From Candidatus Methylomirabilis sp. (lineage in GTDB: Bacteria; Patescibacteriota; DYJS01), in NCBI GenBank assembly GCA_020723005.1, contig DYJS01000005.1, forward strand, positions 1-35,452: a stretch of 35,452 bases of DNA, written 5' to 3'. Position numbers and translations under genes: made by a program. The notes under the pieces were generated by a model. It worked only from the letters and a program-made list of their open reading frames with translations, was not told the origin of the DNA and ran no database searches. Positions within the stretch are counted from its first letter, which is position 1. Every line of letters starts with the position of its first letter. This document shows, piece by piece, positions 11,082-18,471 of the stretch.

Positions 11082-11852
11082 TTAAAAAAAATTTGGAATA
11101 TCAATAAATTCCGTTTCCAATCCTAAATCATTTTTTGTTTTTTTAGCCAAAGCTTTCACACCAAAAGTTTCGGTTATATAATGACCTCCAAAAATTATAT
11201 TCATCTTCAGCTCCCTTGCAATTTCCTGATCATAATGCTTTAGTTCTCCTGTAATAAAAAGATCTGCTCCAAAATCTTTTGCAAGAAAAATATCTTGAGA
11301 TCCAAAGCCAGAACAAACTGCAACTTTTTTAATTTTTTCTTTTCCAAATTTATGAATTTTTGCATTTCCAAAAAAGTTTTTATTCAAAATTTCAAAAATT
11401 TCATTCAAATTTTCCTCTTTTTCAAATTCATCTCCCCAGCCCCAAGAGAGAGTTTCTCCAGAACTAATGCTAAAAGGATATCTTGGTTTAAGATTCAAAA
11501 TCTTTAATATTTCTGAATTGTTTCCAAATTCTTCATTGTGATCTAGTAAAAAATGAAAACCAAAATTTGAAATTTTATTTTGATACAAAAATTTTAAACG
11601 ATTTTGCAAAATTTCATCTAAAGCAAAATTTTTAATATCAAAACGAATTCCATGATGTGTAAGAACTGCATCTGCACCAAATTCTTTTGCTTTTTTCAAA
11701 AATTCCAAGCTCAAATCAACTCCAAATGCAATTTTTAAAATCTCTTCTGAAGCTCGAATCTGAAGTCCATTTGCTCCAAATGGATCAAAAAATTTTTCAT
11801 TTTTTGGATTTAAAATTTTTAAAAAATAATTCTCTAAATCATCTATTTTCAT
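11082..11852 (-). CDS. Nif3-like dinuclear metal-centre protein (DUF34/YbgI family)
   Basis: This is a Nif3/YbgI/YqfO family protein, which in known members forms hexameric toroids carrying two metal ions per subunit; its biochemical role is unsettled (often annotated GTP cyclohydrolase 1 type 2). Family landmarks: DPFGANGLQI near the N-terminus, ADAVLTHHGI with H66-H67, a further His/Asp pair in FHFLLDHNE (about 100-105), AVCSGFGSQD, ADLFITGELKHYD and the closing GGHYITETFGVKAL, which supplies the last His and Glu ligands. At 256 residues it matches short bacterial members without the inserted domain. ATG at 11852 is preferred to TTG at 11858. The end of the MFS gene lies 10 nt upstream, suggesting one transcript. 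The family call is strong; the function is not established. Confidence 0.9.
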   Translation of the reverse strand: MKIDDLENYFLKILNPKNEKFFDPFGANGLQIRASEEILKIAFGVDLSLEFLKKAKEFGADAVLTHHGIRFDIKNFALDEILQNRLKFLYQNKISNFGFHFLLDHNEEFGNNSEILKILNLKPRYPFSISSGETLSWGWGDEFEKEENLNEIFEILNKNFFGNAKIHKFGKEKIKKVAVCSGFGSQDIFLAKDFGADLFITGELKHYDQEIARELKMNIIFGGHYITETFGVKALAKKTKNDLGLETEFIDIPNFF

Positions 11853-11862
11853 TTTCAAAAAT

Positions 11863-13089
11863 TTATTTTTTTAAAAAGATTGTAAATATATTTTCTGAAA
11901 AAAAATTATTACAAAACCCAGAATTATTGCAAAGTGAGAGTTTATTCATATCTACAAAAAAAGCTCCAATTAAAGTTAAAACAACATATGGAAATTTTTG
12001 AAAAAGTGCAAAAGTTAAAATTGTTGTTGCTCGATCTTTCGACTTTGTTGAATTGTTTATTGCAAAACTCAGCCAACGAGAAAGAAATCCATCTGCAGAA
12101 AAAATCAGAACAAAGAAAAAGATATTTGCAAAAACTAAAATTTCAGATTGTTTTGTGAAATATACTCCAGAAAGAATAAAAAAAGTTCCACCTAAAAAAT
12201 TTAAAAATAAAAATCCATATTCATCGAAAAACTTTTTTCGAATTTTTGAAAAATTTTTAATAAAAAATACGCCAACTATTGATGAAATTGTAAATAAAAT
12301 ACTTTGCCCACGACTATCTAAACCCCATTCAATCATCATTCCAGATTTAAAAAACCCCCAAATTGCAAAGTAAAAAATTCCAGAAATAATCATTCCACAA
12401 GGAATTAAAATCCAAATTTGTTTATTTAAAAAATTTTTAAATCCATTTACAATTTGAAAAATATAGTTTTTTAAAGAAAATAAAACTTTCTCAAATTGTG
12501 GTTCAGATATTTTTAAAGAAATTAAAAATCCGATTAGATAAGAAATTTCCCAAAGAATAAAAGAAGATTGTGGAGAAATTTTGTATAAAAACCCACCAAA
12601 AAGTCCGTAAAAAAGTGGAAAAGCTCTAGCAATTGCTCCACTATTAGAAATAACTTCGTCAAAACTTTTTTCTAAACCCTTCTGTTTTAAAGAATTAAAA
12701 AGATATGCTTCAATTGTTCTAGAAAGAAAAGCAAATGTAAATTGAATTAAAAAATTTCCAATTAAGATTGAAGATTTTAAACTAATTGAAAAAAATATTG
12801 CACCTAAAATTCCTGTAAAAAACCCAAAGATCATAGTTTTTTTTCTTCCAAAAATATCGGCGATTGCACCGCTTGGAATCTCTAGAAAAAAACCAAATAA
12901 AAATGCCATTGAATCAAAAAAACCAAATTCTCCATAAGAAAAAAACTTAAGAAACCACAAAACCCAAGCAGCTTTTATAAACCATCCATTTGAAAAAATT
13001 TGCAAAAGATAAAAGTTTCGAACAGAATTCTCTTCCCACAGAACTGGTTTTTTAATTTTTAAAAAATGAATTTTTGGGATTTTAAACAT
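11863..13089 (-). CDS. Major facilitator superfamily transporter
   Basis: This 408-residue inner-membrane protein has about 11-12 hydrophobic segments. Between helices 2 and 3 is the MFS motif A region, GAIADIFGRKKTMIFG, with the typical D and (G/R)-R-K. Other helix-rich blocks include IEIPSGAIAD, FLSRTIEAYLF and GFFLEIP. It most resembles the group of predicted MFS exporters of unknown substrate with FLEIPSGA(I/L)AD and R-x-x-EA signatures. A frequent-helix N-terminus follows NSVRNFYLLQIF. The start is ATG at 13089, 2 nt after the stop of the small membrane-protein gene upstream, so they are surely co-transcribed; the Nif3-like gene follows. Substrate cannot be predicted. Codon use and AT content match neighbours. 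Confidence 0.88.
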   Translation of the reverse strand: MFKIPKIHFLKIKKPVLWEENSVRNFYLLQIFSNGWFIKAAWVLWFLKFFSYGEFGFFDSMAFLFGFFLEIPSGAIADIFGRKKTMIFGFFTGILGAIFFSISLKSSILIGNFLIQFTFAFLSRTIEAYLFNSLKQKGLEKSFDEVISNSGAIARAFPLFYGLFGGFLYKISPQSSFILWEISYLIGFLISLKISEPQFEKVLFSLKNYIFQIVNGFKNFLNKQIWILIPCGMIISGIFYFAIWGFFKSGMMIEWGLDSRGQSILFTISSIVGVFFIKNFSKIRKKFFDEYGFLFLNFLGGTFFILSGVYFTKQSEILVFANIFFFVLIFSADGFLSRWLSFAINNSTKSKDRATTILTFALFQKFPYVVLTLIGAFFVDMNKLSLCNNSGFCNNFFSENIFTIFLKK

Positions 13090-13091
13090 TT

Positions 13092-13436
13092 TTAGATATT
13101 TTTATCTTTTAAAATCCCTTCTCCTCTTTTAATATGAAAAAGATACAAAGGAAAAAAAATAAAAAAGTTCACAACTCCATAAACTATTTTTTGCAAGTTC
13201 TCATTTTCAGAAATATATACAAAACAAAATCCATATTTACATTCTAATCCAAAAATTTTTAATAAAGAACTAAATAAAATTTGATACAAAAACCAAACAG
13301 ACAAAAAGAGAAAAATAAAACTCATTGAATAGAAGTAAAAAATTTTAATAAAAGTTTTTGTGATTTCACCTTTTATAGCAAAATATATAAAAATACCAAC
13401 CAAACCAACAAAAAATAAAAACGGCAAAATAAACAT
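13092..13436 (-). CDS. Small membrane protein A of a tandem pair, unknown function
   Basis: It encodes 114 residues with three hydrophobic segments (about 1-21, 32-58 and 86-102) and a Lys/Arg-rich end. Its part from IKIFYFYSMSFIFLFL to YLFHIKRGE aligns with the next upstream protein (IKFLYIYAISGISLLI to YHWFFVRKKAE), so the two are probably diverged tandem duplicates. The layout recalls DUF5671-type proteins found in Patescibacteria, but I am not sure of this. Two Cys (ECKYGFC) sit in the loop between helices 2 and 3. ATG at 13436 has no Shine-Dalgarno sequence. It lies 32 nt after its paralogue and 2 nt before the MFS gene, so it may assist transport or be a passenger in the operon. Confidence 0.75.
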   Translation of the reverse strand: MFILPFLFFVGLVGIFIYFAIKGEITKTFIKIFYFYSMSFIFLFLSVWFLYQILFSSLLKIFGLECKYGFCFVYISENENLQKIVYGVVNFFIFFPLYLFHIKRGEGILKDKNI

Positions 13437-13468
13437 TTCAAAATTTTAGTTTAAAGAAATTTTTAAAA

Positions 13469-13744
13469 TTATTTTTTATCTTCTTCTGCTTTTTTTCGAA
13501 CAAAAAACCAGTGATAGATAAATAAAATTCCAGAAATAAAAGAGATAACAGAAGATGAAATCATCTTTCTTTTTTCCCAATTAGAACTAATTTCTTCAAG
13601 ATCAAATACAAAATATAAAAGATTTGTGATTATATTTCCAAATGAAAACACAAAGATCAAAAGGGAGATTCCAGAAATTGCATAGATATATAAAAATTTT
13701 ATCCAATCAAATTTTCTTTTTTCAGACTCTTTTTTGTCAGACAT
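13469..13744 (-). CDS. Small membrane protein B of a tandem pair, unknown function
   Basis: This is a 91-residue protein with a charged N-terminus (MSDKKESEKRKFD), two membrane segments (about 17-41 and 60-78) and a basic, acidic-ended tail (VRKKAEEDKK), suggesting both termini lie in the cytoplasm. It is similar in length, helix spacing and several positions to the 114-residue protein encoded just downstream. ATG at 13744 follows AAGATTTTTT. It is placed 44 nt after recQ in the same direction. No function is known to me. Confidence 0.75.
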   Translation of the reverse strand: MSDKKESEKRKFDWIKFLYIYAISGISLLIFVFSFGNIITNLLYFVFDLEEISSNWEKRKMISSSVISFISGILFIYHWFFVRKKAEEDKK

Positions 13745-13788
13745 AAAAAATCTTATTCAAAAAAAATCTAAGAAACAAAAATATATTT

Positions 13789-15480
13789 TCAAGACGAAGT
13801 TTCAAATTTTTTTAAAATCTCTTCTTTTAAAATATGTTCCAAAAAAAGTTTTTTATATCCAACTTTTTCAAATAAAATTATAATTTTATCGTTTTCATAT
13901 CTGACAACTTGACCAATTCCCCAAAGAAAATGCAAAACTTTTGATCCAACTTCAAATGGCAAATTTTCATCATTTTTTACATCATTTCTTCTCAAACAAT
14001 TATCACAATTTTCACAAAACTCTTTTGAAAAATTTTCTCCAAAATAATTTAAAATATACTTTCTCCTACAACCTAAATTTTCTGCATAACCTTCAATCAT
14101 CTGAACTCTACTTGATTCAAAATGTCGTAAAAAATTTTGAGTTTCATATGCTTTATAACTTTCAAACTTCACATTTTTTTCATCAACAATAAAAACTTTT
14201 TTTTCAGAATCCATTCGCAAAACTCCTGCATCTGAAAGTTTTTCTGCAATTTTTTTTGCTTTTGCCTTTTCTAAACCAATTTCATAAAGCAACTTTTCGT
14301 TTAGTAAAATATCTGAATTTTCACGAACAAAGATCAAAAAATTTTTTATATCCTTTGGTTTAAAATTTATTTTTCCTTTAAAAAATCTACTTAAATTTAA
14401 ATCCCTTTTGTCATAAAAAAGTGTTGCGATTGTTTTTTTGCCATCTCTTCCTCCTCGCCCAACTTCTTGAAAATACCGATCTACAGAATCTGGAATTTGA
14501 AAATGAAAAATAAAACGAATGTTTGGATGATCAATTCCAAGTCCAAAAGCATTTGTTGCAATTAAAATTTTTATACTTCCATTCATAAAATTATCTTGAG
14601 ATTCAGTTCTCCTTTTTTTTCCTAAACTACCATGATAAACTTCAATTTTATCAAACTTTCTATCTTCTAAAAATTTTTTTAAAATTGGAATTGAATCTTT
14701 TTTCCCAACATAAATTATTCCAGGAAATTCAACATTTTTTAATTTTTCAGAAATTTTTTCCAATTTATCCTCTTCGTTTTCACATTTTAAAACTTCCAAA
14801 AAAATGTTTGGACGATCAAAACCATCAACAACAATTTTTGAATCTTTCATTCTAAGTTGAGAAATTATATCTTTTTGAATTGGTGGAGAAGCTGTTGCTG
14901 TTAGTGCAAGAATTTGTGGAGAATTTAGAAATTCAATATATGAACCAAGTTTTCTAAAATCTGGACGAAAATCATGTCCCCACTCCGAAACAGAATGAGC
15001 TTCATCAACAACAACCAAAGATGGATTTGCCAATTTTATCATCTCTAAAACCCCAGCTCTTGTAAGTTGCTCTGGAGCAAGAAAAAGAAAATTTATCTTT
15101 TTTTCAGAAAAATCTTTTAAAATTTCAATCTGCTTCTCTTTCTTAAGAAGAGAATTTAGAACTTCACTTCGTCCAAGTTTCAAATTTTTTATCTTTTCTG
15201 ATTGATCTTTTTGAAGAGAAATTAGTGGAGAAATTACTAAAATTGGATTTTTAAAAACTAAACTTGCAATGTGATAAATTGTAGATTTTCCATAACCAGT
15301 TGGCAAAACTGAAAGAAGATTATGCCCTTGTAAAACAATTTCTGTAGATTTTAAAATTCCATCACGAAGCCCTGAAAAACCAAGAAAATTTTTTGCAATT
15401 AAGACAATCTCGTCTCGTATATTTTTCAAAAAATTCAAAAAATTCAAAAAAAACTTAAGAGAAAAAATTCTTTTCTGCAA
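13789..15480 (-). CDS. recQ: RecQ-family ATP-dependent DNA helicase
   Basis: RecQ is a 3'-5' DNA helicase used in recombination and fork repair. The protein (up to 563 residues) has Walker A PTGYGKS (60-66), SPLISLQKDQ, DEAH (159-162) in VVVDEAHSVSEWGHDFRPDF, ALTATA, and in the second RecA domain IATNAFGLGIDHPNIRFIFHFQIP with the motif VI region QEVGRGGRDG. A RecQ zinc module follows: CRRKYILNYFG then CENCDNC. Instead of RQC/HRDC domains it ends with a small beta domain (VGSKVLHFLWGIGQVVRYEND, VGYKKLF), similar to the ends of some actinobacterial RecQ proteins and PcrA. The motif-0 glutamine appears to be Ile (LRDGI for FRPGQ). The start is uncertain: four in-frame TTG codons lie in a repeated segment (residues 1, 12, 15, 18). 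It ends in TGA and heads a minus-strand run. Confidence 0.92.
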   Translation of the reverse strand: MQKRIFSLKFFLNFLNFLKNIRDEIVLIAKNFLGFSGLRDGILKSTEIVLQGHNLLSVLPTGYGKSTIYHIASLVFKNPILVISPLISLQKDQSEKIKNLKLGRSEVLNSLLKKEKQIEILKDFSEKKINFLFLAPEQLTRAGVLEMIKLANPSLVVVDEAHSVSEWGHDFRPDFRKLGSYIEFLNSPQILALTATASPPIQKDIISQLRMKDSKIVVDGFDRPNIFLEVLKCENEEDKLEKISEKLKNVEFPGIIYVGKKDSIPILKKFLEDRKFDKIEVYHGSLGKKRRTESQDNFMNGSIKILIATNAFGLGIDHPNIRFIFHFQIPDSVDRYFQEVGRGGRDGKKTIATLFYDKRDLNLSRFFKGKINFKPKDIKNFLIFVRENSDILLNEKLLYEIGLEKAKAKKIAEKLSDAGVLRMDSEKKVFIVDEKNVKFESYKAYETQNFLRHFESSRVQMIEGYAENLGCRRKYILNYFGENFSKEFCENCDNCLRRNDVKNDENLPFEVGSKVLHFLWGIGQVVRYENDKIIILFEKVGYKKLFLEHILKEEILKKFETSS

Positions 15481-15923
15481 TAAAAAATTTTTAAAAAATA
15501 TCTCTAAATTTATTTTATTTCTCTTTAGAATTACTATTTTTTATTGATTAAACTAAATATAAATTATTTTGGAAAAACATGAACAAAGATATAATTATGC
15601 CTAAAAAAATAATTAGAAAATAATTTTAAATCTTTTTAAAAAATATCATTATTTATGATTTGTTTTTATTTCTTTTTTTTATTAAAAAGATTTGACAAAA
15701 TATTTAAAATTCCGAAAATTTTCTCTGTTAAAATTTCTCTTGAAACAACACTTTCATCGTTCTCTTTTGTTTCTACTTTTTAATAATAAATTTTGTTTTT
15801 CAGATTTTATTTTGAGAAAGAAAAAAGTTTTTTGTTAAAAAACAGAAAAAAGTTTTCAAATTTATAAAATCTCTTTGAAATAAAAATTTTTAAAGTTAGT
15901 TTATTCTTGAAACACTTTTTAAA
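15481..15923. other. Divergent intergenic region between recQ and rmuC
   Basis: This AT-rich stretch of 443 nt must hold the promoters for both directions, but no consensus pair is clear. It contains GTTTTTT-GTT-AAAAAAC, a small hairpin near 15827. A minus-strand open stretch at 15779-15666 encodes a protein-like 37-residue segment (KVETKENDESVVSREIL, then KIFGILNILSNLF, KKKK) directly after a TAA and without a normal start; it may be a remnant. A 14-residue plus-strand ORF at 15579-15623 (MNKDIIMPKKIIRK) has no other support. Confidence 0.5.
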
Positions 15924-17051
15924 ATGGATTTTGCAATAATTTTTGTAATTTTAATTGGCTTTGCAGGAATTTTTCTTTTTTTAAATTCAAAATTTTCTTC
16001 ACAAAAAAAAGATGATGGAGCTCAAAAAATATTCTTAGAAATTTTGGAAAATTTACGAAAAGAAGTTCGTGAAGGATCTGAAAATTCTCGAAAAGAACTT
16101 TTTGAAATCACGGAAAAATCTCGAAAAGAGACACAGGAAAAATTGGACAAAATCAACGAACAATTCGTTAAAAACATCTCAGAAAATCAAACAACAATTC
16201 AAAGACAATTTAGTGAATCTAGCAAAATTATAAATTCCGTAACAGAAAAATTAACAAAGCTAGACGAAACAAACAAGCAAATTTTAAGTTTTTCAGAAAA
16301 ACTTTCAAATTTTGAAAATATTCTCAAAAATACAAAAGAGAGGGGAAAATTGGGAGAATATTTTTTAGAAACTTTGCTTACAAACTCTTTTCCGCCAGGT
16401 CACTTTGCTTTGCAATATAAATTTAAAAATGGAGATTTAGTTGATGCAGTGATATTTTTTAATGAATTTATTATTCCAATTGATTCAAAATTTTCACTTG
16501 AAAAATATAATTTAATTCAAGAAGAGAAAGATGAAGAGCGAAAAAAAATTTTGCAACAAGAATTTACAAAAGATATTAAAAACAGAATTGATGAAACAAG
16601 CAAATACATTCGTCCAAGCGAAGGAACAATGGATTTTGCTTTTATGTTTATTCCAGCTGAAGGAGTTTATTACTCAATTTTAAATTATGGAGAAAAATCA
16701 AAAAATCCAAATTCAAGAAATTTAGTTGAATATGCTTTTGAAAAAAAGGTGATTATCACCTCCCCATCAAGTTTTTTTGCATACATTCAAACAGTTATTC
16801 AAGGACTTAAAATGTTAAAATTTCAAAGTGAAGTTCAAGAAACTCTAAAAGGTGTTGCAGATCTAAAAAGACATTTGGATACATACGAAATATATTTTCA
16901 AAAAATTGGAAACAACCTTTCAACAACGGTCAATATGTATAACTCTGCATATAAAGAATTTGAAAAAATTGATAAAGATGTTTATAAGCTAACTAGTGGA
17001 GAGTCTGGTGGAAATGTAAAAGTTTTAGAGATTAAAAAACCAGAAAATTAA
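15924..17051 (+). CDS. rmuC: RmuC-family DNA recombination protein
   Basis: RmuC proteins are membrane-anchored proteins with a nuclease-like core, linked in E. coli to limiting inversions at short repeats; the exact reaction is unknown. This one has an N-terminal membrane helix (about 3-21, FAIIFVILIGFAGIFLFL), a long coiled-coil region (about 30-140, with repeated SRKE units), and the conserved core from KERGKLGEYFLETLL through VDAVIFF, IIPIDSKFSLEKY, FIPAEGVYYSIL, VIITSPSSFFAYIQTV and a C-terminal helix bundle. Its 375 residues fit the family. ATG at 15924 follows CTTTTTAAA with no Shine-Dalgarno. The rbfA gene starts 26 nt after its stop, so it heads the rmuC-rbfA-nfo operon. Confidence 0.93.
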   Translation: MDFAIIFVILIGFAGIFLFLNSKFSSQKKDDGAQKIFLEILENLRKEVREGSENSRKELFEITEKSRKETQEKLDKINEQFVKNISENQTTIQRQFSESSKIINSVTEKLTKLDETNKQILSFSEKLSNFENILKNTKERGKLGEYFLETLLTNSFPPGHFALQYKFKNGDLVDAVIFFNEFIIPIDSKFSLEKYNLIQEEKDEERKKILQQEFTKDIKNRIDETSKYIRPSEGTMDFAFMFIPAEGVYYSILNYGEKSKNPNSRNLVEYAFEKKVIITSPSSFFAYIQTVIQGLKMLKFQSEVQETLKGVADLKRHLDTYEIYFQKIGNNLSTTVNMYNSAYKEFEKIDKDVYKLTSGESGGNVKVLEIKKPEN

Positions 17052-17077
17052 ATTTTTAAAAATTTATAAATTTTATT

Positions 17078-17425
17078 ATGCAAGAGAAAAGATTTATATC
17101 ATTTGAGCAAGAGCTTCTAAAACAATTCACATTAGTTTCAACAAAAGTTTTGAAAAAAATTGATTCAACTAGTTTTCTCTCTCCTGTTAGAATCAAACTT
17201 TCAAAAGATATCAGTTTTGCAGACATTTTTTTGAGCATTTTCCCAGACAAAACTGCAAAAAAAAATTTTGTTTTACTAAATGATAGAATAAAAGAGATTC
17301 AAGGAGAGCTTTTTCGAAAAATGGCTGGACGAAAATTTCCAGAAATTCGTCTTCATCTTGACGACTCAATTAAATATGAAGATAAAATTAGCACAATTTT
17401 GAAAAAAGTTGGTGGTTTAGATTAA
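17078..17425 (+). CDS. rbfA: Ribosome-binding factor A
   Basis: RbfA is a small KH-fold protein that binds the 30S subunit and helps mature the 5' end of 16S rRNA, especially in the cold. The 115 residues follow the family pattern: an N-terminal helix ending in VLKKIDS, the strand PVRIKLSKDISFADIFLSIFP (family: vs-Dl--A-Vyvs), a helix with IKEIQGELFRKMAGRK, and the closing strand FPEIRLHLDDSIKYEDKISTIL, matching the usual P-l-F-x-D-s-x-x-y-x-x-k-I ending. It lies between rmuC and nfo, 9 nt before the latter, so the three are very likely one transcript. ATG start with an AT-only leader. Divergent but convincing. Confidence 0.88.
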   Translation: MQEKRFISFEQELLKQFTLVSTKVLKKIDSTSFLSPVRIKLSKDISFADIFLSIFPDKTAKKNFVLLNDRIKEIQGELFRKMAGRKFPEIRLHLDDSIKYEDKISTILKKVGGLD

Positions 17426-17434
17426 AATTTTTTT

Positions 17435-18295
17435 ATGAAAAGATTTCTTGGCTGTCATGTTTCTTCTTCAGGAGGGATGGAAAATGCAATTTTCTCTGCA
17501 AATTTTTTAAATGTAAACTCAATTCAACTTCATCCTTCTCCACCACAAAGATGGAATTTAAATAAATTTTCAGAGAATTTTGAAAAAAATTTTTTAGAAG
17601 CAAAGAAAATATCTTCAGTTGAAAAAGTTTTTTTTCATGGAATATATCTAATAAATCTTGCAAATCCAGATGATGAAAAATTTCACTTTTCAAAAATTTC
17701 ACTTCTAAACTATCTTGATCTGATGAGCAGAATTTCTGGAGATGGTGTAATTTTTCATATCGGATCTTTCAAAGATCAAAAAAATGAAGAAGAGGGCTTT
17801 GTAAGAATTGTTGAAGGATTAAATTGGATTTTTGAACGTTCTGAAAATTCTGCAAAACTACTTTTGGAAGTTGCTGCTGGGAGTGGAAGAGTCGTTGGGT
17901 CAAAGATCTCTGATTTAGCAAAAATTTATGAAAAAGTTAAAGAAAAAAATCGTTTAGGTTTTGCACTAGACACACAACATATGTTTGGAAGCGGTTATGA
18001 TTTTGAAAATGATTTAGAAAAAATTGTTTTAGACTTAGAAAAAACTTTCGGAATAGAAAATATTAAAGCAATACATTTTAATGATAGCAAAGTTGATTTG
18101 GCAAGCAAAAAAGATCGACACGAAAATATAGGACTTGGAAAAATTGGAGAAAAAACTTTGAAAAGAATTTTAAATCATCCAAAATTTTTGAAGATTCCAT
18201 TTATTTTGGAAACTCCAAATTTAGGAAACAAAGAAAGTGCTAAACTTGAAGTTGAAAAATTGAAAAGTTGGATTGAGCAAAGAAATTTAAAATAA
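17435..18295 (+). CDS. nfo: Endonuclease IV (AP endonuclease)
   Basis: Endonuclease IV cuts DNA 5' to abasic sites in base-excision repair, using a trinuclear zinc site in a TIM barrel. The 286-residue protein is full length and retains all nine expected zinc ligands: H68 (FFHGIY), H108 (IFHIGS), E145 (LLEVAAG), D179 and H182 (ALDTQHMFGSGYD), H214 (AIHFNDSK), D227 and H229 (KDRHENIGLG) and E259 (ILETPN). The N-terminus GCHVSSSGGM is also typical. ATG at 17435 follows the rbfA stop after 9 nt of A/T. It is the last gene of its operon and is followed by an AT hairpin at 18333. Confidence 0.97.
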   Translation: MKRFLGCHVSSSGGMENAIFSANFLNVNSIQLHPSPPQRWNLNKFSENFEKNFLEAKKISSVEKVFFHGIYLINLANPDDEKFHFSKISLLNYLDLMSRISGDGVIFHIGSFKDQKNEEEGFVRIVEGLNWIFERSENSAKLLLEVAAGSGRVVGSKISDLAKIYEKVKEKNRLGFALDTQHMFGSGYDFENDLEKIVLDLEKTFGIENIKAIHFNDSKVDLASKKDRHENIGLGKIGEKTLKRILNHPKFLKIPFILETPNLGNKESAKLEVEKLKSWIEQRNLK

Positions 18296-18332
18296 AATTT
18301 TCAAAATTCTCTATTTTTTAAAATTCGTATTG

Positions 18333-18350
18333 AAGTTTTTAAAAAAACTT
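18333..18350 (+). terminator. Candidate terminator after nfo
   Basis: AAGTTTTT-AA-AAAAACTT is a perfect 8-bp inverted repeat followed by TTAGTTTT, about 40 nt after the nfo stop. It is A/T only apart from one G-C pair, so strength is doubtful. Confidence 0.35.
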
Positions 18351-18364
18351 TTAGTTTTATTCAG

Positions 18365-18395
18365 AATTTGATGAAATTAGATTTATCATCAAATT
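18365..18395. promoter_or_regulatory. 10-bp perfect inverted repeat upstream of RNase Y
   Basis: AATTTGATGA (18365-18374) and TCATCAAATT (18386-18395) are perfect reverse complements separated by 11 nt. With mixed sequence in the arms, this is well above what AT-rich background gives. It could be an operator or an RNA hairpin near the start of rny; a second stem (AAAGAC 18414-18419 with GTCTTT 18431-18436) follows. Confidence 0.45.
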
Positions 18396-18427
18396 ATTTA
18401 AGAAAAGTTTTTAAAAGACTGACTCTT

Positions 18428-18457
18428 TTGGTCTTTCAAATATCAAACATTTATATT
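18428..18457 (+). promoter_or_regulatory. Candidate rny promoter
   Basis: TTGGTC (18428-18433), 18-nt spacer, TATATT (18452-18457). Transcription would start about 8 nt before the ATG at 18472, leaving almost no leader. The -35 box is weak. Confidence 0.3.
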
Positions 18458-18471
18458 TTTAACTTTTTAAA

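Noticed and set aside
15579-15623. 14-residue leader peptide MNKDIIMPKKIIRK
   Set aside because: No attenuator-like structure or conservation signal, and it lies far from the next gene start.
15682-15704. TTGACA at about 15691 as a strong promoter
   Set aside because: No -10-like box at 16-18 nt, and it lies inside an open segment of the opposite strand.
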